From Hymenobacter sp. YIM 151500-1 (GTDB lineage Bacteria > Bacteroidota > Bacteroidia > Cytophagales > Hymenobacteraceae): 64,000 bases of DNA. The DNA is taken from NCBI RefSeq assembly GCF_025979885.1, contig NZ_CP110139.1:2046001-2110000 (forward strand). Direction: 5' to 3'. The notes below the pieces were generated by a model, which searched no databases, was not told the origin of the DNA, and saw only the letters and a program-made list of their open reading frames with translations. A program made the translations under genes and the position numbers. Positions 8,552 to 16,952 of this stretch are shown here, piece by piece; position 1 is the stretch's first letter, and each line of letters starts with the position of its first letter.

Positions 8552-9229
8552 TCACAATGACCACCAATATGCAGATTTGTATATTGTCCTTCCTTTCCAT
8601 GTTTCACTAATCCACATATTGTTACTTCCACTAAATTTTACTTCGTCATTCATATTATCGTAAACCTCTTTCGATATACGAGTAGGATATACCGGTGTCA
8701 ATGCAGCCATTTTTGCAGCATGGTTAGCCGCCCTCCCTACCCATACTAAATCATTAGATCCTCTAATGCCAGTTCCCGAAACTAATAGTTTGCAAGTGTC
8801 TATTCCTACTACTTGCTTGACTACATATTGAGAACTGGTATATACTTTTTTTAGGCCGGGATTTACAATGTTTTCAACCGCATAATTTATCTTAAGCCCA
8901 GTCCTCACCGCGTTTGTATTCTTGCTTTCTCCTATAAAAACGGCCATTATTCTATCACCATCATATGCGGTGATTGTTCCACCTTCTGCACGTATGATTT
9001 TAGCTGCGCAATATAGATAGGATTTGTAAATCTCTGCTGCGAACGTTGCTGTATTGGTGTCAACCAAGTCAGTCGAGCCATCCAAATCGGCATAAAGAAC
9101 TGTTCCCTCTACTTCTACTCCAACATTCCCCAATCCCACTGTTTCAGGTACAACTAGTCCATTTCTTACGTCCCAACGTGAAACAAAAATTTTATTAACT
9201 TCCGCTACGAGGTCATCTTTCAGTGCCAT
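8552..9229 (-). CDS. Nucleotide cyclase of Pycsar type (PycC-like)
   Basis: The 225-residue stand-alone class III nucleotide cyclase domain shows both metal-binding aspartates: VLYADLDGSTDLV (about residues 42-54) and YDGDRIMAVF (about 90-99). There is no sensor or membrane domain. It lies 29 bases after a gene encoding a cyclic-nucleotide-binding/TIR effector on the same strand, the defining pair of Pycsar anti-phage systems, in which the cyclase makes cCMP or cUMP on infection. The pyrimidine specificity is inferred from context, since the base-selecting residues were not checked by alignment. Local base composition is AT-richer than the flanks, as expected for a transferred cassette. Confidence 0.82.
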   Translation of the reverse strand: MALKDDLVAEVNKIFVSRWDVRNGLVVPETVGLGNVGVEVEGTVLYADLDGSTDLVDTNTATFAAEIYKSYLYCAAKIIRAEGGTITAYDGDRIMAVFIGESKNTNAVRTGLKINYAVENIVNPGLKKVYTSSQYVVKQVVGIDTCKLLVSGTGIRGSNDLVWVGRAANHAAKMAALTPVYPTRISKEVYDNMNDEVKFSGSNNMWISETWKGRTIYKSAYWWSL

Positions 9230-9258
9230 ATTAAAAGCATGTGGTTGTGTTTTATTTA

Positions 9259-10170
9259 TTATTTAGTCCCAAGCTTTCTTACAATCTTTCTTATATCCTC
9301 ACACATAGGAGCTACTAAAGTGGGTAGATCATCTGGCTCACCGACCGTATACTGTAAAGGAGTTATTCCCAGAAGGTCACTTGGTATCTTCAAATCTTTC
9401 TTTCCACGTGGCACAGCCAAAAATGTACGATGTCGAGTCAAAGCCCCCATGAACAGTCCCAGCTCAAATATCACGTTGTCCCTCGGAGCATCGGCCTCTT
9501 CTTTTCTGCTTACCACTTTGTCATCAGGGCTTATGATTAGGATAGCAAAATCTGATGTTTTAAGCTGGTGTTCTAAATCCTCTATTGTAGCATTACCGGC
9601 ACCAAATATCTTGTCTACCCATACTCTAACTAGATAATCGTCATGCTGAAAGTTTGCTTGTACTGCACGTGCAATAGATAAAGCCTCAGAGGATGAGCCT
9701 ATAAAAATGGTAGGGTTAGCATTTGGAGTCTCAACCAATTCGTTGCGCTGTATAAGCCTCTCTGCTAGTCCCTCTGCTATTCTGCGCCACAGTTCTGGAT
9801 GTTGCTCAGCTATGGGAGTAAACTGCTTTTCAGAAACCTTTACCACGACAGTGTTTTCTTCAGCAATGACTGATGCGGATCGTCTCAATGACGGGTCTAT
9901 CAATGCCATTTCACCAACATGTTGCCCTGGATTTCTATAAGCAACTTCTCTTCCGTTCACCGTTATTACTACTCTGCCTGTCAATATGAATATTACGTCA
10001 TCATCAGTATTATCCTGAACAATAATAGTATCTCCCTTATCAAATTCAATTAGCTCGCCCTGTTGTGCAATTGCCAGGGCAACATCTTTATCTCCGTTAA
10101 TTATAGCCTGCTTTTTGAGTGAATTAATGAGTTTTGGCAGGTTGTCATCACCTGCGAATTTCTGTTTCAT
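9259..10170 (-). CDS. Pycsar effector: cNMP-binding domain plus TIR-like NADase domain
   Basis: The 303-residue protein has a CRP-like cyclic-nucleotide-binding domain (about residues 20-135), with the phosphate-binding cassette GEMALIDPSLRRSASV. A TIR-like domain follows (about 150-290): NPTIFIGSSSEALSIAR opening strand, and VIFELGLFMGAL containing the probable catalytic Glu. In Pycsar such proteins bind the pyrimidine cyclic nucleotide and deplete NAD+, stopping phage growth. I chose ATG 10170 because effectors of this kind begin near MKQKFAGDD; in-frame ATGs at 10212, 10179 and 10176 are possible. It follows the restriction gene by about 55 bases and precedes the cyclase. Confidence 0.85.
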   Translation of the reverse strand: MKQKFAGDDNLPKLINSLKKQAIINGDKDVALAIAQQGELIEFDKGDTIIVQDNTDDDVIFILTGRVVITVNGREVAYRNPGQHVGEMALIDPSLRRSASVIAEENTVVVKVSEKQFTPIAEQHPELWRRIAEGLAERLIQRNELVETPNANPTIFIGSSSEALSIARAVQANFQHDDYLVRVWVDKIFGAGNATIEDLEHQLKTSDFAILIISPDDKVVSRKEEADAPRDNVIFELGLFMGALTRHRTFLAVPRGKKDLKIPSDLLGITPLQYTVGEPDDLPTLVAPMCEDIRKIVRKLGTK

Positions 10171-10225
10171 ATACATCATTTTTTTGCCTGTGCGTATGTG
10201 CCTGTCGTACAAACGACTTTGTATT

Positions 10226-12796
10226 CTATTGTGCTGCTCCTTCTTCTGGTTTGTAAGGACCTAGAAATCTTTTGCCATTGAAATGCAGCATGTGCGTAGG
10301 CGCGTCAGCAAACCAGACTTCGGTTTCCCATGAAATATCGACGCGGTACTTGCTCATGGATTTGCGGTCAGGGAAGGCGCTAACGAAAACCAGCTTGTCT
10401 TTCACGGTGGCGAAAAGGTGGCTTAGTTCCTCGTGGCGTTTGTTGTCGACGGGACCGTGGCTGGTGACGGATTCGATGAGCAGCAGCCAATCTTTTTCGC
10501 CGTAGTACAGTACCACGTCGGGCATCTTGCCGTGCTTGTCGACGGTTACGCCCAACTCAGCCAGCCGGTCCCGGTCAAAGAATTCGTTTTGGGGCTTCGT
10601 ATCACCGATATAAATGATTTCGGCACCTGGCGCGTAATAGGGACCGAACACTTCGATGATGTCCCGGATGAGTTGGCTGTGTTTGCCGGCACTCAGCTTG
10701 ACTTCCTTTCCGCTGGCCGTGACGAGTGGAATACGCATCATGTCACGCGCTTTCTCGTTTTTCTGAATCAGGGTGGGCCGGTTCTGCAAGTAGGCTTCGA
10801 GGGCTGCCTTCCACTCCGGGGTGCCGAACGTGGCTAGTAAGTTGGTCACCTCGTCGTAAACCTGGTAACACGCCTTTGGGGAATTGACGGCGCGGGAACG
10901 GTCGTCGGGGTTGTAGTCAGCAATACCAGCGCTGACGAATTGGTGTAGGGTCTGGCGACGGAACGTTTCGCGGGAGTTGGGTGCGTAGGTCGTCTGGTAG
11001 TGCTCCTTGCACCAATCCATAATCGGTGTTACACCAATAACGGGCTGCTTTAACTGCTGCCAGGAGCCCTCAGGCTTGAGGTCGAGCAGGGCCAATAAGG
11101 TGAGGGCGGAGCGGTCGTTGAGTTGGGCGCGGGGCATGCCCAGGGCTTTCAGAATCTGGGTGCTTTCTAGAATTTTCTGCTGCTTCGGGGTGAGCGTGGG
11201 CTCTAGGGTAAACTCGGCGGCCGTCATTCGATATTGTTTGATGATTTGTTGTACTATGTCGTCGGCCTCATCGAGGGTCTTGCCCTGGGTCTGTCGGCCA
11301 ATTTCCTCAATAGTTGCCAGGGAGGGCATAGGCAAGGCGCGGGCCTCGGTGGCGCTTACCTGTGTATTACCGTTGAAGACGCGAAAAAAAGCGTCGTAGG
11401 GGGCGCTGTTGAGCAACGCCGTGAGGCCGGCTACCTGCTCTCGGGTCAGCTCGCCTTTGAGGGCATAGAAGTAGTTCAGCTTATTCTCGATGCCTACGCC
11501 GTCGTACTGTGCCCAGTCTTCGCGGTAGTAGGGCGCGGCAATAAGGCGGTGCTTGTCGTCTTTAGCGCTGAATCGGCGCAGCAGCACGTAGTTGCGGTTG
11601 GGCAGCAGCCCGGCCCGCTTGCCACCGACCAGGGCTATGTACTGCTGCCGGCCGCGGTTGTTGGGCCAGTGGATGGCGCCACGGCGCACGTGGTCAATCC
11701 AGAGCAGGGGCACGTAGCCGGGTGCGGGCTGCTCGGCCAAGTGCTCGGTGACTCGGAAGGCAACGACGGGACCGGTGGATACTTCGATGCCGAAATCACG
11801 CAGGCGGTGGCGCCACAGTTTGAAGTCGGCAATGAGGGCCCGCTCAGCGTCGTTGGTGGGCAGAAACAGTACTTTTTCCTGGCTGCCTAGGTCCACCAGC
11901 TCGTCGAGGGTGCAAACCTGCACGGTGGTTTCGTGCATGTCGTGGCCGGCTTCGGAGGCCAGCACTTGCACAGGATAATCTTCTTCGCCGGCGTGGTCGA
12001 GGCGAGTGGCCTGGAAAATCATGTTTTCCTGCAGCACGGCGTCTTTCTCAAATGCCTTGCTGCGGGAATGAAACAGGTGGAATACGTCGAGCCGGAGGTG
12101 TTGGTAAAGAAAGGCGCGGAACCGCTCGAAGTAGGGCCCAGAGCAGAAGCTGCGCGGGATGATGAAAATGAGCTGGCCGCCCTGCTTGGTGAGCAGCGCC
12201 GCTTGCACGATGAACAGGGCGTAGATGTTGGGCTGTTCCTGCTCGTGCTGACGGGCCAGCGTGTTGCGGTCGTCGTCGCGGCCTAGCTTGAAGTAGGGCG
12301 GGTTGGAAATTACCACGTCGTACAGCGGGCAGGCCTCGGCAGGCGGGGCATTCCAGAGCTGGCGGTGTTCGAGGATAAAATCCTGCATCACCAGCCGGGG
12401 GCGTAGCGCAATGCCTTGGTTTGTCAGCCAGTTGGCCAGATATGACAGTGAGGCTTGGGCGTAGGGCTCCACGCCAGGGTCTACATCGTAAGCGTCGAGG
12501 TATACTGTGGTGAGCTGGGGGCTGGTTTCGACCAACCTTTCCACCAAGGCACAGGCTAGAACGCCGGTACCAAATCCAGGGTCAAGCAGATGAACTTCGG
12601 AGCTGCTGACGGTGCAGAGGCTGGCTAAGTAGGCGCCTATTTCTTGGGGCGTGAAGAACTGGCCCAACTCCTTTTTGTGGGCATCGGTGGCGGTTGAGGC
12701 GTACCCAGAGGCAAGATTGGAAGCGTGTTTACTCGGTAAGACTTTGCAGTCGGAAGAGCCAAATAAGACTAATTGTTGAGAAGATTCTTCGAGCAT
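10226..12796 (-). CDS. Fused adenine methylase and BsuBI/PstI-like endonuclease
   Basis: The 856-residue protein joins an N6-adenine DNA methyltransferase to a restriction nuclease. Near the N-terminus are ELGQFFTPQEIGAYL (motif X), LLDPGFGTGVLA (motif I) and DVVISNPPYFKLG (motif IV, about residue 165). The last third resembles BsuBI/PstI endonucleases, with IIYIGDTKPQNEFFDRDRL, then MPDVVLYY and LLIESVTSHGPVD supplying probable PD-(D/E)XK acid residues. In classical BsuBI/PstI systems the two are separate genes, so this is a fusion that may modify and cut the same site. The adjoining Pycsar genes read the same way and may be co-transcribed. Confidence 0.85.
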   Translation of the reverse strand: MLEESSQQLVLFGSSDCKVLPSKHASNLASGYASTATDAHKKELGQFFTPQEIGAYLASLCTVSSSEVHLLDPGFGTGVLACALVERLVETSPQLTTVYLDAYDVDPGVEPYAQASLSYLANWLTNQGIALRPRLVMQDFILEHRQLWNAPPAEACPLYDVVISNPPYFKLGRDDDRNTLARQHEQEQPNIYALFIVQAALLTKQGGQLIFIIPRSFCSGPYFERFRAFLYQHLRLDVFHLFHSRSKAFEKDAVLQENMIFQATRLDHAGEEDYPVQVLASEAGHDMHETTVQVCTLDELVDLGSQEKVLFLPTNDAERALIADFKLWRHRLRDFGIEVSTGPVVAFRVTEHLAEQPAPGYVPLLWIDHVRRGAIHWPNNRGRQQYIALVGGKRAGLLPNRNYVLLRRFSAKDDKHRLIAAPYYREDWAQYDGVGIENKLNYFYALKGELTREQVAGLTALLNSAPYDAFFRVFNGNTQVSATEARALPMPSLATIEEIGRQTQGKTLDEADDIVQQIIKQYRMTAAEFTLEPTLTPKQQKILESTQILKALGMPRAQLNDRSALTLLALLDLKPEGSWQQLKQPVIGVTPIMDWCKEHYQTTYAPNSRETFRRQTLHQFVSAGIADYNPDDRSRAVNSPKACYQVYDEVTNLLATFGTPEWKAALEAYLQNRPTLIQKNEKARDMMRIPLVTASGKEVKLSAGKHSQLIRDIIEVFGPYYAPGAEIIYIGDTKPQNEFFDRDRLAELGVTVDKHGKMPDVVLYYGEKDWLLLIESVTSHGPVDNKRHEELSHLFATVKDKLVFVSAFPDRKSMSKYRVDISWETEVWFADAPTHMLHFNGKRFLGPYKPEEGAAQ

Positions 12797-12829
12797 ACTT
12801 ACAAAGCTATAGCGTCTGTTGGCAAAAGC

Positions 12830-12860
12830 AACGGCCCCAACCTAGGAGGCTGGGGCCGTT
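12830..12860 (-). terminator. Hairpin between divergent units
   Basis: AACGGCCCCA and TGGGGCCGTT form a 10-bp stem with an 11-base loop. It lies downstream of the zinc-ribbon gene and upstream of the restriction gene start. Confidence 0.6.
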
Positions 12861-12886
12861 GTCTGGTGCTATTTCGCTGCACTCTT

Positions 12887-13120
12887 TTATCCGTTAGTCT
12901 GCGCACAGACTACCATTTTCCATCGAACAGGAGTGCTGTTTGGATGTTGGTGGTGGTTCTGAGGCGGTAGAGCTACATTAGCGTTGTGCGAAATCTCCTT
13001 GCCACAACCTGTGCAACGATAGATACCTGAGTCAGCTGGTCTGTCGCCTGGCGAATGCTCGGTATCGAAATTTGCGTGCGAAATCTGTGTGAGGTTGTTT
13101 GTGTACTTGTACCAGGCCAT
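12887..13120 (-). CDS. Small zinc-ribbon protein
   Basis: The 77-residue protein has YRCTGCGKEISHNANVALPP, a CxxC followed by a His-rich stretch (NHHQHP) and a late Cys, suggesting a single zinc site. Function is unknown. It reads towards the hairpin at 12830-12860 and is a separate unit. Confidence 0.6.
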   Translation of the reverse strand: MAWYKYTNNLTQISHANFDTEHSPGDRPADSGIYRCTGCGKEISHNANVALPPQNHHQHPNSTPVRWKMVVCAQTNG

Positions 13121-13225
13121 AATGCGGGTTTAGGTTTAGTTTCCGAGATACTTCGGTTTTCCTCCAACCTCATCTGTAATCCCAATAGTTTCTTGTATCG
13201 TTCTTTTTACTGGTACATGCCGGTG

Positions 13226-13399
13226 TTACTGCATCAGGAACGTTAGGTAGTTGTTAGCAGACCTGACGCCAACCACGAGGTACCGCCCATTGAATGCGGT
13301 GCTGTCGTAGCTTAGGCGGCTGTCGTGGTCGATGTAGAAATTACTCATGCTCTGCAGAAACGTTATGGGCTGCGGTAGGTAGTGGCCACCATCGGTAGA
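13226..13399 (-). pseudogene. C-terminal fragment of an unrecognised protein
   Basis: The minus strand is open from within the end of the methylase gene to a stop at 13226-13228, encoding a stretch that includes FLQSMSNFYIDHDSRLSYD and FNGRYLVVGVRSANNY. There is no good start at its head, so it is probably the remains of a longer protein truncated when the neighbouring phage-like genes arrived. A short gene starting at the internal ATG is possible. Confidence 0.35.
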
Positions 13400-13400
13400 G

Positions 13401-14156
13401 TTAACGGTGTTCGATCTGCGGCGTGGTTGGCGGTAGTAGCTGCTGCAACAGGCTGAGCGGGGTTTGATCGAGGAGTTGGCGTAGGATGGTTTGCTGCTCG
13501 TGCGGGAGCATCCTGTTGAAGTTGCGGACCCAGCGGCTGGCTTTGCGCTTAATGTACTCTCGCTGGCGGTACCCCTGGCCGCTAAAACTGTCGTCGTGGA
13601 GTACTTGGGGCGTGGGGTAGTTATAGAACAGCCACTCGGTGGCGGGGCCTTGGCGGGTCTGGCCCTGGAATTCGGTGCGGTTCCAGTGGCTCAGTTGGTC
13701 AGCGTAGAGGTCGTTGGGGTAGGTGCTGATGAGGCAGTCCACGCGGAGCCAGCGGATGGTGTCCAGAAATTGGCGGTGCTGCAGGTCGCTCATCTCGTGG
13801 CGGTACACCTGGCGGCGGCTTCGGCGGCTGCCGAGCGGATAGGGCGGGTCGCAGTACACGACGATGCGGCCCAACTCGGGGCGCTGCAAGGCGGCGCGGA
13901 GAAAGGCCAGGGCGTCGTTGTTGCTGATTTCAACCTGGGGCCCCAGCTGCGCCGCCTGCCATGCCTGGACTATCTGCGGGTCAAGGTCGTTGAGCAGCAC
14001 GCGGCCAGGCCAGCGGATAGCGCGGGTTACGGCGCAATTGCCCAGATACGGAATCATGAGCGTGTTGTGGGGGCGGATGTGGTTGATGATGCGCTGGTAG
14101 GTGCCGCTGCTGCCCTTGCCGCCGAAGTATGTAGCTAGGCCCGGTATCTTTAGCAT
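13401..14156 (-). CDS. Phage-type DNA adenine methylase (D12 class)
   Basis: The 251-residue protein resembles Dam-family N6-adenine methyltransferases. The FGGKGSSGTY motif (S-adenosylmethionine binding) lies near the N-terminus, and VVYCDPPYPLGSRRSRR carries the DPPY catalytic motif at about residue 125. The start at 14156 gives MLKIPGLATYFGGKG; longer readings overlap the next gene out of frame. It overlaps the upstream gene by 7 bases, so it belongs to the phage-like operon read leftwards from 18129. It may protect element DNA from host restriction. Confidence 0.85.
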   Translation of the reverse strand: MLKIPGLATYFGGKGSSGTYQRIINHIRPHNTLMIPYLGNCAVTRAIRWPGRVLLNDLDPQIVQAWQAAQLGPQVEISNNDALAFLRAALQRPELGRIVVYCDPPYPLGSRRSRRQVYRHEMSDLQHRQFLDTIRWLRVDCLISTYPNDLYADQLSHWNRTEFQGQTRQGPATEWLFYNYPTPQVLHDDSFSGQGYRQREYIKRKASRWVRNFNRMLPHEQQTILRQLLDQTPLSLLQQLLPPTTPQIEHR

Positions 14157-14473
14157 GGCTCGGCGGTGTAGTCCGTGAGCGTGAAGCGGGCATAGAGCAG
14201 GGTGAGCTGGCCGGCCTCGGCGTGGGCTTCGATGTGAAAGCCACCCGTACCGATGAAGCCGCGGCCGGATTGGTAGCCGGTCCCGGTGGTGGCCTGGCGG
14301 ATGGCTTGGCGGGCGTAGTTGCGCACGGTGGCGCGGATACAGGCTTCGTCGGGCACGGCGAAGCCTTCGGCAGACACCCAGTGCCATTTCAGCAGACGCA
14401 TGGTACGGGCCACGCGGTGAAAGTCGAAGTTGTCCATCAGGTTGTCGAGCTGCTGCTGTTCGTGCGGGGTCAT
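14150..14473 (-). CDS. Phage-like hypothetical protein
   Basis: The 107-residue protein (MTPHEQQQLDNLMDNFDFHR) is not recognised. Its start overlaps the stop of the VRR-NUC gene by 4 bases and its end overlaps the adenine methylase start by 7 bases, which is strong support for a translated gene in a tightly packed phage-type operon. Confidence 0.65.
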   Translation of the reverse strand: MTPHEQQQLDNLMDNFDFHRVARTMRLLKWHWVSAEGFAVPDEACIRATVRNYARQAIRQATTGTGYQSGRGFIGTGGFHIEAHAEAGQLTLLYARFTLTDYTAEPC

Positions 14474-14970
14474 GGTCGGCAGGCGTAAGCTGGTTGGGGG
14501 TCATCTGTGGCGGCGGGAGTTGGTGGGCTCGTCGGGTAGGGCGGTGCTGGAGCTGCGTCGTGGGTGGCGGTGGTGGCCACCACGTGCAGGCCGCGCCGCT
14601 CGAACGACTGCACGAAACCGGCAAAGTCGTAGGCCACGAAAGCCAGGCCCCCCGCGGCCTTCAGTTCGCGGAGAAACGTCATCTGCTCAGGGCGCAGCCG
14701 GTCGGTGCCGGCCTTGACTTCGATGCCCAGGAAACGCCCGTCTGCACGCCGGAAACCCAGGATGTCGGGCACGCCCCTACGGCTGTTCGGGTGTGGCCGC
14801 CAGCGGCCGGTTTTGGGGTCGTACTCGCCCCGGTTGGGCTGGGCCCAGGCGGTGAAGCCGTGGGCTTCCAGGTAGCCCAGGATGGCGGCGGTTATCTGCT
14901 CGGCGGTAAGGGTGCCGAAGTCGAGCGGGGTTTGGGCCTGGGGTTTAGCTGGTGCTTTCCTTCGGTTCAT
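14470..14970 (-). CDS. VRR-NUC domain endonuclease
   Basis: The 166-residue protein matches phage VRR-NUC proteins: a GVPDILGF strand carrying the PD of the PD-(D/E)XK core, then FLGIEVKAGTDRLRPEQ with the E-x-K, and a final LAFVAYDFAGF strand. Such nucleases act on branched DNA during replication or recombination. The start at 14970 gives MNRRKAPAKPQ; the upstream 71-residue gene ends at 14967 with an ATGA overlap. A low-complexity Pro/Ala tail follows the domain. Confidence 0.85.
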   Translation of the reverse strand: MNRRKAPAKPQAQTPLDFGTLTAEQITAAILGYLEAHGFTAWAQPNRGEYDPKTGRWRPHPNSRRGVPDILGFRRADGRFLGIEVKAGTDRLRPEQMTFLRELKAAGGLAFVAYDFAGFVQSFERRGLHVVATTATHDAAPAPPYPTSPPTPAATDDPQPAYACRP

Positions 14971-15182
14971 GGAGCGGGCACTTCGAGGAAGAGGCCCAGG
15001 TCGACGAGACGGGCCACTTCGGCGGGCGTGGTGGGGTACTCGGGGCTGAACCCGGCCTCGGGGCAACGGACGGAGCGACGGGCCTGCCAAGTGCCGGCCG
15101 GTTGGGCGCGGGTGGCCGGGCTGGTGCGGACGCGGTAGAGGCTGCCGCAGGTGATGGAGCGGTAGTAGCGGGTCTGGCTCAT
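14967..15182 (-). CDS. Small phage-like protein
   Basis: The 71-residue protein (MSQTRYYRSITCGSLYRVR) is not recognised. It has two cysteines and an acidic helical end (PAEVARLVDLGLFLEV). It overlaps both neighbours by 4 bases, which supports translation. Confidence 0.55.
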   Translation of the reverse strand: MSQTRYYRSITCGSLYRVRTSPATRAQPAGTWQARRSVRCPEAGFSPEYPTTPAEVARLVDLGLFLEVPAP

Positions 15183-15934
15183 GCGCCCAGGTGCTTGGGG
15201 TTTTCAATGCCCAGCTTCTCGGCAAAGCGGCGGGTGGCTTGCTGATGACGGCGCAGGATGGCGTGCTGGGCGGCCTCGTCGGGCTGCCAGTCGGGGCGGG
15301 GGTGGCGCTGGATGGCCTGCTGCACCTGGTGGCGCTGCTCGTGGGCCTGCTCGTCGGTGAGCAGGCCGCGGCGGTGCTTCTGGTTGATGAGCGTGAGCTT
15401 CTGCCGCAGGTGCTGGGCGTTAGGGTGGTCGGCGGGAATCATCAAGGCCACCGCCTGTACGGCGGCTGGGGCCAGCTGCTGGAGCTGGCGGAGGGCGGCG
15501 GCCTCTTGGCCCACGGCCTGGGCTTTGTGGTCGAGGTGGCGATTTTCGAGGAAGCGGGCCTTGCGGTCGAAGTAGGCCTTCAGCAGCTCGTAAATTTTGG
15601 CCGGGTCGAGGGCGTTGAAGAAGCGCGTGCCCTGGGTGCGGGCCTCTTTCAGGGCCAGGATAATGTCTTTGAGGCTGTCGTGGGTGTAGGTGTGAGCCAG
15701 CGTATCGGCCAGCTCCAGGATGTCGGCCGCGTCGGGCTTGTCGGCCACCCGGACGCTATCCACGAAGGCGCGCAGGATGACGATGAGCAGCTTGATAAGG
15801 GCCTCCTCCCCTACTTTGATTTTGAGCTGGAACAGCTTGGGAGCCTGCGCGGCCTGCGCTATGGTCAGGCCCACTGACAGCTCGGCCAGCAGGGCGCGAG
15901 CCTCGGGGCTGGGGGTGCTGGCCAGCTCACGCAT
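15179..15934 (-). CDS. Phage-like helical protein, paralogue of 25434-26204
   Basis: The 251-residue, mostly helical protein is clearly homologous to the product of 25434-26204: both contain AQ..PKLF.L, VILRAFVDSVRV.DKP, THDSLKDI.LALK and RPRPDWQP. The function is unknown; its constant place right after the replication protein gene suggests a replication partner, perhaps a helicase loader. ATG 15934 was chosen to match the paralogue; the gene overlaps the replication gene end by 8 bases. Confidence 0.75.
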   Translation of the reverse strand: MRELASTPSPEARALLAELSVGLTIAQAAQAPKLFQLKIKVGEEALIKLLIVILRAFVDSVRVADKPDAADILELADTLAHTYTHDSLKDIILALKEARTQGTRFFNALDPAKIYELLKAYFDRKARFLENRHLDHKAQAVGQEAAALRQLQQLAPAAVQAVALMIPADHPNAQHLRQKLTLINQKHRRGLLTDEQAHEQRHQVQQAIQRHPRPDWQPDEAAQHAILRRHQQATRRFAEKLGIENPKHLGA

Positions 15935-16940
15935 CGTACTTGGAGCGGTAGCCAGTGCGAGCAAAGAGTGTTCCGGCGTCGGGGGCCGTAGCGCCGGGCT
16001 GGTGGTGCTGCACGCCGGGGGCGAGCTTGAGGCGGTTATCGTGCGCATCGTTGAGGAAGAATTGAATGGCGGTGGCGCGCCAGTCGCGGCGGCGGGGTGG
16101 TTCGCCTTTCTGGCGCCAGGCGCTGATTTTGGCGTGGTAGAACCGCAGATCAGCCAGGGCGTAATCGGTGCCCTCGAAGGCCGCGGCGAAATCCTCGTAG
16201 CGGGCTAGCTCGGATTGGTCGAAAGGCACCTCGGGGAGTCGCGGCTGGCTTCGGCGTGGGGTGGCGGCAGCTGCGCGGATGGCAGCTTGCTCTACCCCCT
16301 TTTTCTTTGGCGCAACTTTCTTTTTGGGGGCCTCGCCTGGGGTCAGCTGCTTACCGTCGTGGGTGGCGGTGTCGTCGAACAACTCCACCCCTGAATGCCC
16401 TTCGTCCGAAAGCCCCTCTCCTATTTTTTTTTCGGTGCCGCCGCTGTTTACCATCAGGTGGTTTACACTACCTTCTGTTTTACCTAATAAGGAGTGTTGT
16501 TGCACTTCTGCACCTGGTAAGGCCGGTTTACCTGTTGCAGAAGTGGTACCGGTAGCGCCATTTACCGGGTGCACTTCTGCAACAGGTAACGCGGTTTCAC
16601 TTGGTGCAGAACTGCACCTGGTAGCCTCGTTTACTTGTTGCATTTCTGCACCTGGTAAGACTGTGAGGAAACAGCGGCTGGGCTGGTGTTTGGAGTGGCT
16701 GGGCTGGTAGCGCAACAGGCCCCAGACGGCGAGGTCGTAAAGCTTCTCGGTGTAGGTGCTCTTGTTGCCGATGCGGGCGGCCTGCATCGTGGCCTGGGGG
16801 TCGAGGTCGAGGGCAGCAGGAAACCGCTCGGCGTTCCACTGGTAAAACAGCGCCCAGTACAAGCTGACGTGGTGGGGCGTGGCGGCCGGCTGGCGCGTCA
16901 GCAGCTCGTGGGCAGCGCGGGTGTGGAGGATGTAATTCAC
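15927..16940 (-). CDS. Phage-type replication initiator with internal origin
   Basis: The 337-residue protein has an N-terminal DNA-binding-type domain (PHHVSLYWALFYQWNAERFP, then TYTEKLYDLAVWGLLRYQPS, like winged-helix replisome organisers). A low-complexity middle follows, then a conserved C-terminal domain (FEGTDYALADLRFYHAKISAW, FLNDAHDNRLKLAP). The paralogue at 24410-25474 shares both ends but not the middle. In both, the middle of the gene carries iterons and an AT-rich block (16425-16660 here), as in lambda O. It overlaps the next gene by 8 bases. Confidence 0.8.
   Translation of the reverse strand: MNYILHTRAAHELLTRQPAATPHHVSLYWALFYQWNAERFPAALDLDPQATMQAARIGNKSTYTEKLYDLAVWGLLRYQPSHSKHQPSRCFLTVLPGAEMQQVNEATRCSSAPSETALPVAEVHPVNGATGTTSATGKPALPGAEVQQHSLLGKTEGSVNHLMVNSGGTEKKIGEGLSDEGHSGVELFDDTATHDGKQLTPGEAPKKKVAPKKKGVEQAAIRAAAATPRRSQPRLPEVPFDQSELARYEDFAAAFEGTDYALADLRFYHAKISAWRQKGEPPRRRDWRATAIQFFLNDAHDNRLKLAPGVQHHQPGATAPDAGTLFARTGYRSKYDA
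16425..16660. repeat. Iteron array and AT-rich block: candidate replication origin inside the initiator gene
   Basis: Read in the gene direction there are five degenerate repeats, each with a core like CCAGGTGCAGAAGTGCA flanked by TTAC/CTAC and GTAAAC, spaced alternately about 33 and 36 bases. The half-palindromic centre is GCAGAAGTGC or its reverse. After them comes an AT-rich block ending in a run of nine A (TATTTTTTTTT on the plus strand). The paralogous gene has the same plan with diverged repeats. Confidence 0.65.
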
Positions 16941-16952
16941 GCGGCCGGGTCA

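Noticed and set aside
16498-16660. CRISPR-like repeat array
   Set aside because: Repeats are degenerate, inside a coding region, with spacing in multiples of three; they fit iterons.
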